Shown piece after piece: positions 33,161-39,789 of a stretch of 39,789 bases of DNA. Origin of the DNA: Paraglaciecola hydrolytica (GTDB lineage Bacteria > Pseudomonadota > Gammaproteobacteria > Enterobacterales > Alteromonadaceae); assembly GCF_001565895.1 (NCBI RefSeq), contig NZ_LSNE01000005.1:827633-867421 (forward strand), in the 5' to 3' direction. Positions within the stretch are counted from its first letter, which is position 1, and each line of letters starts with the position of its first letter. The position numbers and the translations under genes are program-made. The notes below the pieces were generated by a model. The model saw only the letters and a list, made by a program, of their open reading frames with translations. It had not been told where the DNA came from and made no database searches.

Positions 33161-36100
33161 ATGATATTTCGTTACTTGGTATTATTTGCCCTTTTATTAC
33201 CTGTTCTTGCCCTGGCCAAAGGTTTGGATCATCTGGTGTTTGAACCACCAGCTAATATTGCCAAGGGTAAATCTGTGGTACTGATTTCAGGTGATGAAGA
33301 ATACCGTTCAGAAGAATCATTGCCTATGTTGGCCAAGATACTAAGCCAGCGTCATGGATTTAAAACCACCGTCTTATTTGCAATCGATAAACAAAGTGGC
33401 GTCATTAACCCAAACGAAAACAGTAATATTGCCCGTTTAGATTTACTCAAGAATGCCGATTTAATGATACTAGCCACACGCTGGCGAGTACTTCCGCCGC
33501 AACAATTACAGCATTTCCTTGATTATTTTAATGCCGCCAAACCTATTATCGCCCTGCGCACCGCCACTCATGCCTTTAACAATACCGACCACTATGGCGG
33601 CTATGATTGGCAAAACTTTGGTGTAAACGTGGTGGGTGAAAATTGGCTAAATCACCATGGCGAACATAAAGTGCAAGGCGGTCGTGGCGTGATAGTCGAG
33701 AAAAACGCTCAGCATCCGCTACTCAATAATGTCAGCGATATTTTCACGTGGTCTGATATTTACGGCATTAAACATCTAGACCAAGCCAAGGCCACCGTTT
33801 TGTTAAATGGTGCGGTGACAGAATCACTGGAAATGGATTCAAAAATTATTGATGGTAAGTTAAACAATCCCATGATGCCCTTGGCGTGGCTGAAGTCTTA
33901 CACTACGCCAACAGGAGATAAAACAGGCCCTGTTTTTGCCACCACCGCCGGTGCAGCTGTGGATTTCAAAAAAGAAGATTTACGACGTTTAGTGGTCAAT
34001 GCGACTTACCATTTGCTGAATCTAAAGGTTCCACAAAAAGCCGATGTGGCTTTTGTCGATCCCTTTGAGCCTTCCTTTTATGGTTTTCAAGAAGCCGATT
34101 ACTACCTAAAACGTGGTTTAAAAGTGGAAGATTTTGTCTTAGGTAAATCGGGCAAGGCGATTTTAACTAAAGCTGAATTAGCTAACTTGAATGTGAGTTC
34201 TGCAATCACATTGAACAAAGGTGATCGCATTGCCTTAATTGGTAACGGCTTACCTGAGCGTATGTTGCATTATGGGCATTTTGAAACCGAGCTACTGTTA
34301 CGTAACCCCGATAAAGATCTGACTATTCGCACCTTAGCCAGACCGGGTTACACCCCAGGTTTTAGACCTCATTCATCACGTAATAGCCAGTGGGCCTTCC
34401 CCGGTGCAGCGCAATTTAATCCACAATTTAACCACCACAGTGGTGAAGGCCACCATCCTACAAGTGACGAATGGTTATACGACATTGCCCCTGACGTGAT
34501 TGTGGCATTTTTTGGATTTAACGAGTCTTTTGCTGGAAAAGAAGGTGCCGAGAATTATCGTGCCGAATTATCCGCTTTTGTCGATCACACTTTAGCTAAG
34601 CAATATAACGGCAAAAACGCAGCTAAATTGGTGCTCGTGTCACCTATCGCCTTCCAAGATTTATCAGCTACTTTGGATTTGCCTGATGGCAAACAAACCA
34701 ACAAAAACTTAGCCCTATACCGCGATATCATGCAGCAAGTAGCCGCGGCAAAAGGTGTTCACTTTGTTGATATTTTTGAGCCTAGCGCTACGATATTTGC
34801 TAGCAGCAAAACGCCGTTAACGGTCAATGGCGCCCATTTGAATCAAGCAGGTTATCGCCTGCTAGCGCCGATATTAGTCAATGGTATTTTTGGTCAACAA
34901 CAGCTTGTAGCGCAAGCCAAACATGATGAAGTACAAAAGCTAGTAATAGATAAAAACTGGTACTGGTTTCAAACCTATCAAATGCCCAATGGTGTACATG
35001 TTGATGGTCGTCGTTTTGAGCCCTATGGTGTGGATAACTACCCTGAAGAAGGCAAGAAGGTTAAGCAGCTAACACAAAACCGTGACAAAGCCTTATGGGC
35101 TTTATTAAGTGGTAATACTTTTGATTTAACCGCCGCCGACCAACAAACTCAACAACTTACACCGATTAAATCTAACGTAGCAGAAGAGGCCGTAGGTGAA
35201 TATCTCTATGGTGAGGATGCGCTGGCTAAGTTTGAAATGGCCAAAGGTTACAAAATAGAGCTGTTTGCATCAGAAGTAGAATTTCCTAACTTAGCTAATC
35301 CGGCGCAAATATCTTTTGATAATCAAGGGCGTTTATGGGTTTCCACCTTAGGCTCTTATCCCCACTATCGCCCTGGGGATGCACGTCCAGATGATAAAAT
35401 CTTAATTTATGAAGACAGCGATGGTGACGGTAAAGCCGATAAAGAAACCGTATTTGCCAGCGGTTTAAATTTACCCATAGGTTTTGAAATCACCGAGTTT
35501 GGTGTGTACGTATCACAAGCCCCTAACTTGGTATTACTCAAAGACACAGATGGCGATGATAAAGCCGATACTTACGACATCATTCTGTCGGGTTTTGATA
35601 CCCATGATACCCACCATGCGATCAGCGCATTTACCGCCGATCCCTTTGGTAACATCATTTTGGATGAAGGGGTATTTTTGCACTCCAACATCGAAACCGC
35701 TTACGGTCCTGTTCGCGGAGTGAATGGGGGGTTTTACCGTTTTGAACCCCGTACGCAAAAATTAGAGCGTATGGTGCAAACCCACATCCCTAACCCATGG
35801 GGCGTAACCTATGACAAATGGGGGCAAGGCTTTTTTCTGTTTACTTCTGGTCCCGAAGTCAATTGGATGACGCCGGTCGAAATGAAAACACGTTATGGCC
35901 AACTCACTCTTGGCACCGATACCTTAATTGAAGAAGCTCATCGTGTGCGCCCCACCTCAGGTATAGAGTTTATTTCCAGTCGTCATTTTCCCGATGAAGT
36001 ACAAGGTAATTTATTACTCAATAACGTTATCGGCTTTTTAGGTGCTAAACAGCATCAGCTTGAAGACGCAGGCACTGGTTATGTGAGTCATTGGCGCCAT

Positions 36101-37270
36101 GATTTATATACTTCAAGTGATCCTAATTTCCGTCCGGTTGATATGGAATTCGCCCAAGATGGCTCGCTCTATGTGGTCGACTGGCATAACCAGTTAATCG
36201 GCCACATGCAACACAACGCCCGAGATCCGCTGCGTGATCACGCCCATGGTCGAATTTATCGGGTGACTTATCCTGAACGTGCCTTGTTAGCTAAAGTAAC
36301 AATAACAGGAGCAAGCCCAGCCGAGTTATTTGAACTATTAAAAAGCCCAGAAGACCGAATTCGTTATCGAGCCAAACGTGAATTGCGGGCTTTACCTGCA
36401 GATAAGCTAATTGCTGCCAAGAAAAAGTGGCTCAAAAGCCTAGATAACAAGTCTACCCATTATGAACGTTATGTATTAGAAGCCATGTGGGCAAGTAATA
36501 GCCCTAACGATTTTGATCAATCCTTAGTACGTCAATTACTTAAGGCTAAAGATTTTCATGTGCGTGCAGCCGCAGTGCGAGCGCTACGTTATCAACTAGC
36601 TGATTTCGAAGATGCTATCCCCTTATTGAAAAAAGCCGCCAATGATGAGGAAGGCCGAGTGCGCCTAGAAGTGATTGCCGCAGCCTCGTGGCTAGATTCA
36701 GCGGCCACTATCAACATCTTGCAAGAAGTGGGCAAACACCCTATCGATAGTTGGATGAGAAACGCGTTTTTGCAAACCATGAACAATGTAGGTGGCACAT
36801 GGGAGTTTAAGGAAGAAGTCGTCGCCAATGAAGCCGCCCATTTACCAGAGGTTTTACAACAAACTTACTTTAAAGGTAAGGATATTTATCGCAAAGAGGG
36901 TTATTGCTCAACTTGTCATCAAGTTGATGGCTTTGGTTTGCCGGCAGCTCAATTTCCACCATTAGCTGGCACTGATTGGGTGACAGGCAATCCAGAGCGC
37001 CTTATCGACATTGCCCTGTACGGTATTATGGGCAAAGTATGGGTTAAAAATGTGGAATATGTCGGTCATGTACCCATGACACCTTTTCAAGGCCTGTTAA
37101 ATGACGAAGAAATGGCCGCCGTGCTCACTTATGTGCGTAATGCTTTTGGTAATAAAGCCTCTGCGATCTCGCCTGAGCAGGTCAAAAATGTACGAGATGG
37201 CGGACAAGAACCACAAGGATTTTGGACAGCTGAAGCGCTGAAAAAGAAATACCCTGACGCAGAATATTAG
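33161..37270 (+). CDS. Secreted multi-domain protein: ThuA-like, SGNH-like, PVC-type propeller, HEAT, cytochrome c
   Basis: The 1369-residue product starts with a signal peptide (about 1-19). In order: a ThuA/trehalose-utilisation-like domain (about 25-295, KSVVLISGDEEYRSEESLP); an SGNH-hydrolase-like domain (about 355-580, with IGNGLPERM in place of the usual GDS block, FFGFNES, and VNGAHLNQAGY as the His block); a PVC-type membrane-bound dehydrogenase propeller (about 690-1050) with two Asp-rich calcium-loop motifs, DSDGDGKAD and DTDGDDKAD; HEAT-like repeats (about 1060-1215); and a class I cytochrome c domain with one haem site CSTCH (Cys1249, Cys1252, His1253) and a candidate Met ligand in HVPMTPF. 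Such chains are typical of Planctomycetes and Verrucomicrobia. The substrate is unknown; a periplasmic sugar-oxidising role is a guess from family and neighbours. Confidence 0.9.
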   Translation: MIFRYLVLFALLLPVLALAKGLDHLVFEPPANIAKGKSVVLISGDEEYRSEESLPMLAKILSQRHGFKTTVLFAIDKQSGVINPNENSNIARLDLLKNADLMILATRWRVLPPQQLQHFLDYFNAAKPIIALRTATHAFNNTDHYGGYDWQNFGVNVVGENWLNHHGEHKVQGGRGVIVEKNAQHPLLNNVSDIFTWSDIYGIKHLDQAKATVLLNGAVTESLEMDSKIIDGKLNNPMMPLAWLKSYTTPTGDKTGPVFATTAGAAVDFKKEDLRRLVVNATYHLLNLKVPQKADVAFVDPFEPSFYGFQEADYYLKRGLKVEDFVLGKSGKAILTKAELANLNVSSAITLNKGDRIALIGNGLPERMLHYGHFETELLLRNPDKDLTIRTLARPGYTPGFRPHSSRNSQWAFPGAAQFNPQFNHHSGEGHHPTSDEWLYDIAPDVIVAFFGFNESFAGKEGAENYRAELSAFVDHTLAKQYNGKNAAKLVLVSPIAFQDLSATLDLPDGKQTNKNLALYRDIMQQVAAAKGVHFVDIFEPSATIFASSKTPLTVNGAHLNQAGYRLLAPILVNGIFGQQQLVAQAKHDEVQKLVIDKNWYWFQTYQMPNGVHVDGRRFEPYGVDNYPEEGKKVKQLTQNRDKALWALLSGNTFDLTAADQQTQQLTPIKSNVAEEAVGEYLYGEDALAKFEMAKGYKIELFASEVEFPNLANPAQISFDNQGRLWVSTLGSYPHYRPGDARPDDKILIYEDSDGDGKADKETVFASGLNLPIGFEITEFGVYVSQAPNLVLLKDTDGDDKADTYDIILSGFDTHDTHHAISAFTADPFGNIILDEGVFLHSNIETAYGPVRGVNGGFYRFEPRTQKLERMVQTHIPNPWGVTYDKWGQGFFLFTSGPEVNWMTPVEMKTRYGQLTLGTDTLIEEAHRVRPTSGIEFISSRHFPDEVQGNLLLNNVIGFLGAKQHQLEDAGTGYVSHWRHDLYTSSDPNFRPVDMEFAQDGSLYVVDWHNQLIGHMQHNARDPLRDHAHGRIYRVTYPERALLAKVTITGASPAELFELLKSPEDRIRYRAKRELRALPADKLIAAKKKWLKSLDNKSTHYERYVLEAMWASNSPNDFDQSLVRQLLKAKDFHVRAAAVRALRYQLADFEDAIPLLKKAANDEEGRVRLEVIAAASWLDSAATINILQEVGKHPIDSWMRNAFLQTMNNVGGTWEFKEEVVANEAAHLPEVLQQTYFKGKDIYRKEGYCSTCHQVDGFGLPAAQFPPLAGTDWVTGNPERLIDIALYGIMGKVWVKNVEYVGHVPMTPFQGLLNDEEMAAVLTYVRNAFGNKASAISPEQVKNVRDGGQEPQGFWTAEALKKKYPDAEY

Positions 37271-37319
37271 GATTAACAAGGCTTTATACTTTAAGCTAGG
37301 AGCCTAGTTTGAGCATGTT

Positions 37320-37347
37320 AAAACCCAGCGAGTCTGGGTTTTATTTT
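37320..37347 (+). terminator. Intrinsic terminator after the large fusion gene
   Basis: AAAACCCAG (37320-37328) and CTGGGTTTT (37334-37342) form a 9-bp stem with a 5-nt loop, followed by ATTTTAG. Confidence 0.85.
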
Positions 37348-37382
37348 AGGTGTTTTTTTGTTTCTTTTATTTTGGTGCAGGC

Positions 37383-38489
37383 ATGAAAAATCTGTTAAAT
37401 GAAACCGCTGTACAACATATCGCTGACTGTTTCAGTGCAGTAGATAAAAACTTTAATCACCCAGAATTCTGCCAACAGGCATTACAGGGTTTAAACACTC
37501 TCGAACTCAAACAGCGGGTAAACCATATCATCGAGGTATTACATCGATTTTTACCGAGTGACTTTCAACAAACATCAGAACTGCTCAAACTCTTACCTAA
37601 GGTGTGGCAACAACAAGATCCCAATAAACAAGTCAGTAACTTTGCTGCGTGGCCGGTGATCGATTACGCCAGTGTTTATGGTTTAGCCCATCCACAACAA
37701 TCTTTAGAGGTGCTAAAAACGCTAACCCCTTTGTTTAGCGCTGAATTTGCTATACGTGCTTTTATTATCGACCATTCTGAATACTGCCACAGCCAATTTA
37801 AATTATGGGTCAAAGACGACAGTGAACATGTGCGCCGTTTAGTCTCTGAAGGTACTCGCCCTCGCCTGCCTTGGGGTTTACAACTTAAACGCTATATGGC
37901 TGATCCCTCACCCAATATTCCATTGTTAGCCGCGTTAAAAGACGATCCCAGTTTGTATGTCAGGCGCTCGGTAGCCAATCATCTCAACGACATCAGCAAA
38001 GACAATCCGGATAAACTCTTAGAAATTTGTCAAGCTTGGCATGTTAACGCCAGCAAGCACGTACTGTGGATAATCAAACACGCCACCCGCAGTTTAGTTA
38101 AAGCCGGAGATGCGCAAGTATTACGTTTGTTAGGTTATGAGCAAAGTGTTGCGCTAAAACCAGTCAAATTAAATATCACCAATAGCCAAGTAAAACTGGG
38201 CGACTATCTTGAATTCGACTTTGAGCTCCACTCCACCAGCTCAGAGTCACAAAACCTCGTCATCGACTTTGCCATTCATTTTGTCAAAGCTAACGGCCAA
38301 CAAAAGGCCAAAGTGTTTAAACTAAAATCCATTGAATTAGGCGCTAAACAAAGCAATAAAATACAAAAACGCCATGGCATAAAGGTGATCACTACCCGCC
38401 AGTATTATGCAGGCACGCATTTGTTAGAGATTTTGATAAATGGTCTAGGGGTGGCGAGTCAGGAGTTTGAGCTGAGCAAACAAATTTAA
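37383..38489 (+). CDS. DNA alkylation repair protein (AlkD/AlkC-like HEAT fold)
   Basis: From the ATG at 37383 (an in-frame GTG at 37350 lies in the terminator region and is not preferred) the product has 368 residues. The first 240 or so are helical HEAT-like repeats with VRRLVSEGTRPRLPWG and DPSLYVRRSVANHLNDISKD, which match AlkC/AlkD-type glycosylases; these excise 3-methyladenine and related bases without flipping them. The last 110 residues are beta-rich (KLGDYLEFDFELHS), as in AlkC proteins with an Ig-like C-terminal domain. Cytoplasmic. The stop TAA lies inside an attC core sequence at 38484-38490. Confidence 0.88.
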   Translation: MKNLLNETAVQHIADCFSAVDKNFNHPEFCQQALQGLNTLELKQRVNHIIEVLHRFLPSDFQQTSELLKLLPKVWQQQDPNKQVSNFAAWPVIDYASVYGLAHPQQSLEVLKTLTPLFSAEFAIRAFIIDHSEYCHSQFKLWVKDDSEHVRRLVSEGTRPRLPWGLQLKRYMADPSPNIPLLAALKDDPSLYVRRSVANHLNDISKDNPDKLLEICQAWHVNASKHVLWIIKHATRSLVKAGDAQVLRLLGYEQSVALKPVKLNITNSQVKLGDYLEFDFELHSTSSESQNLVIDFAIHFVKANGQQKAKVFKLKSIELGAKQSNKIQKRHGIKVITTRQYYAGTHLLEILINGLGVASQEFELSKQI

Positions 38490-38590
38490 CGTAGAACACG
38501 ATTGTTTTTTGGCTCCGACCTTTTTCTACAGCCTCAACGCTTTTAGAAGCTGCGCTGTTTTATCGCGTCCGCTTGCTCAACTTGTTAGCT
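38484..38590 (-). repeat. attC-like integron recombination site (toxin-antitoxin cassette)
   Basis: Read on the minus strand it opens with AGCTAAC followed by AAGTTGAGCAAGCGGACGC and closes with GTTAAAT, which fits the GTTRRRY core (38490-38484). An inner stem AAGC...GCTT and ACAGC/GCTGT can form. A shorter reading ends at GTTGAGG (38537-38531), giving a 60-bp site. The exact right core is uncertain. Confidence 0.65.
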
Positions 38591-38862
38591 GTAATATCTT
38601 GTAAAGTGCCAGATACATATTTGTGAAGTACACTAGCCACCAATGTTTGATATGGAATGCCTTCTTCCAAAGCGCGGCGCTGAATCGCAGATAAATCATG
38701 CCCAGATAAGCGAATATTAATACGCTTATCTCTTTTGAATGTATCCTCTGCGGATGCTTGGATTTCGGACTTACGCTTTTCTGTTAGTGTTGATGTAAAG
38801 TTACCACTATCAAAATCATCGAGTAAATCTCGTTCTTTTTGATCCAGTTTTACATTGTTCAT
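38560..38862 (-). CDS. Antitoxin partner of BrnT-like toxin (ribbon-helix-helix type)
   Basis: The 100-residue product has a variable N-terminus and a C-terminal region with KRINIRLSGHDLSAIQRRALEEGIPYQT (residues about 44-71), the pattern of CopG/BrnA-type ribbon-helix-helix antitoxins that bind DNA and neutralise the toxin. The start overlaps the toxin stop by 4 bp (ATGA), so the two are coupled, toxin first. The last nine residues (ANKLSKRTR) are encoded by the attC-like site. It should repress its own operon, as related systems do. Confidence 0.82.
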   Translation of the reverse strand: MNNVKLDQKERDLLDDFDSGNFTSTLTEKRKSEIQASAEDTFKRDKRINIRLSGHDLSAIQRRALEEGIPYQTLVASVLHKYVSGTLQDITANKLSKRTR

Positions 38863-39137
38863 GGCTTTTCACCTAAATATTGCTTAGTAGCCTTGCGACT
38901 AGGGATGACTGTTTTTAAGAAAATTTCTTCATCAGTTTCAATATAGGGAACCAGATATGCGTAGTTATCAATATTGATGATGAAAATCCGTTGATTGGGG
39001 TACTTTTGCTGATTTGAGTTTTTCAAATCATCTAACAAGCAATTATTTTGAAGATGATAAATAACATCTTCAAACGAGATGCCGCGCTCCTCAATTAAGA
39101 GCTTGTTTTTATCAGGATTCCAATCAAATACTTTCAT
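38859..39137 (-). CDS. BrnT-family toxin
   Basis: The 92-residue product starts KVFDWNPDKNKLLIEERGIS, the standard N-terminus of BrnT ribonuclease toxins (PF04365), and continues with a RelE-like core (RIFIINIDNYAYLVPYIE). BrnT toxins cut RNA and stop growth until the antitoxin is restored. It is the first gene of a two-gene operon. The unit lies within an integron-like cassette on the minus strand; toxin-antitoxin pairs are well known to stabilise cassette arrays. Confidence 0.85.
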   Translation of the reverse strand: MKVFDWNPDKNKLLIEERGISFEDVIYHLQNNCLLDDLKNSNQQKYPNQRIFIINIDNYAYLVPYIETDEEIFLKTVIPSRKATKQYLGEKP

Positions 39138-39176
39138 GTTTAGCAGTCTAGCATTGTGTGCCGTATGTCATCAAGA

Positions 39177-39293
39177 AGCTAACGTTTCAAATAAGCGGCA
39201 CAGATTTGCTGGCTATACTTGTCGAAGAATGAGCCGCAGCCAGCGAGTATGTGTCCGGCGACGAAGGAGCGCACTTGATTTACCTTGTTAGGT
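39177..39293 (-). repeat. attC integron recombination site (117 bp)
   Basis: On the minus strand: core ACCTAAC (RYYYAAC), an arm AAGGTAAATCAAGTGCGC, a long middle with GCTGGCT/AGCCAGC inverted repeats, the complementary arm GTGCCGCTTATTT, and the end core GTTAGCT. Arms pair with extra unpaired bases, as in real attC sites, and the length matches long sites of chromosomal integrons. The stop codon of the gene upstream lies in the first core. Confidence 0.8.
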
Positions 39294-39539
39294 GCTACTA
39301 GCACACACTACCTCCATTTTTATTTCAGAAGGTTCGAAAGTAGTAAGCCATTTCGTAACGCCTTTCTCATCACTACATTCAATGTCATAACCTAAGCAAG
39401 GTGTAGTATAAATTTCTACAATGGTTCCAACATCTCCTATTTTAGGTGAGCAATAGCCCAAGCAAGATCCACGACCCTGTAACTTTTTGGGATTCGAAAT
39501 TTCTAATACTTTGATCACATCGTATTGTTTAAATTCCAT
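39288..39539 (-). CDS. Small DUF4926-like cassette protein
   Basis: From the ATG at 39539 (TAGGTG 9 nt upstream) the product has 83 residues, starting MEFKQYDVIKVLEI. The middle IGDVGTIVEIYTTP resembles the GDVGTVVEV core of DUF4926-type small proteins, and the C-terminus is acidic; a small beta-barrel is likely. Its role is unknown. The TAA stop lies inside the attC core, a standard trait of cassette genes. An in-frame GTG four codons upstream is not preferred. Confidence 0.75.
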   Translation of the reverse strand: MEFKQYDVIKVLEISNPKKLQGRGSCLGYCSPKIGDVGTIVEIYTTPCLGYDIECSDEKGVTKWLTTFEPSEIKMEVVCASST

Positions 39540-39549
39540 ATCTAAAAGC

Positions 39550-39605
39550 ACCTAACACTTATTAACGAGCAAAGCGCATTTGTCGCTGCTCGGCTTGATT
39601 GTTTT
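39550..39605 (-). repeat. Upstream cassette boundary: GTTAGGT core and attC-like hairpin
   Basis: GTTAGGT (39556-39550 on the minus strand) is a perfect end core just before the DUF4926-like gene. Next to it CGAGCA-aa-GCG and CGC-TGCTCG (39566-39592) form a bulged hairpin. The far core is degenerate (AAAAAAC). It is probably the end of another attC site. The remaining 180 bp to the window end show no convincing gene. Confidence 0.5.
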
Positions 39606-39789
39606 TTCCGTCATTTTCAGTGCTTACCTTCTGATTTTATTACGTATTTTATGCTTTAACTCGCCCTATATTAATACATTTCCAAAAAACAAAAGGAGCC
39701 TGACTTTAACGAGACTTTTTACGCTTCCTATTAAAAGCGATGTGTATAATATTTTCCATAACTAAATTAACAACGTAGCGATTCTCTGA

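Noticed and set aside
39580-39765. Plus-strand 61-codon frame at the window end
   Set aside because: It starts at TTG inside the attC-like hairpin, has no ribosome binding site, and its hydrophobic start can come from the AT-rich sequence. A membrane peptide cannot be fully excluded.
1-39789. CRISPR array
   Set aside because: No set of regularly spaced repeats of 24-40 bp was seen; the repeats present are short tandem or dispersed.

Overview
The window looks like chromosomal DNA of a marine gammaproteobacterium of the order Alteromonadales, most likely an Alteromonadaceae relative such as Paraglaciecola or Glaciecola. This is inferred from the moderate GC content, the nrdR-ribD-ribE-ribBA-ribH-nusB-thiL-pgpA gene order, PEP-CTERM proteins, xylan-use genes and short dispersed repeats typical of the group. 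No rRNA or tRNA gene is visible.

Left part (1-9484): small accessory genes. In order: a membrane protein; a CPCC zinc-motif protein; an ABM-like gene plus WYL regulator operon; a zinc-ribbon protein; an orphan membrane sensor with a duplicated helical module but no output domain; and a secreted Sde182/DUF1593-type protein. Two PEP-CTERM protein genes then flank a REP-associated tyrosine transposase (RAYT).

Middle part (9485-20929): an MscS channel; an NtrC/NtrY-like two-component system; and a divergent HlyD-ABC-FtsX efflux operon. The divergent gap carries two near-palindromic sites 21 bp apart upstream of a -24/-12 (sigma-54) promoter, so the two-component system very probably controls the efflux operon. 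Then come an acyltransferase-3 gene with a LacI-type operator, a VOC protein, a CWC protein ending inside a 7-bp tandem repeat, and a small membrane protein.

Core housekeeping block (21121-27280, minus strand): nrdR, ribD, ribE, ribBA (its GTP cyclohydrolase II half is degenerate), ribH, nusB, thiL and pgpA. A 135-bp dispersed repeat sits between thiL and pgpA, and a second copy lies upstream of the MscS gene.

Xylan block (27541-32948): a sugar-porter MFS gene diverges from a GPH-family symporter, a cytoplasmic GH43 enzyme and a GH10 xylanase lipoprotein. The lipoprotein would cut xylan outside the cytoplasm, the GPH carrier would import xylo-oligosaccharides, and GH43 would release pentoses inside. 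Next comes a 1369-residue secreted fusion (ThuA-like, SGNH-like, PVC-type propeller, HEAT repeats, cytochrome c), whose architecture is best known from Planctomycetes/Verrucomicrobia and Bacteroidetes.

Right end (37383-39789): an AlkD-like DNA alkylation repair gene is followed directly by what reads as two integron gene cassettes without a visible integrase: a BrnT-type toxin/antitoxin pair and a small DUF4926-like gene. Both lie on the minus strand and each ends in an attC-like site. This cassette cluster and the four-module fusion protein are the most unusual items in the window.
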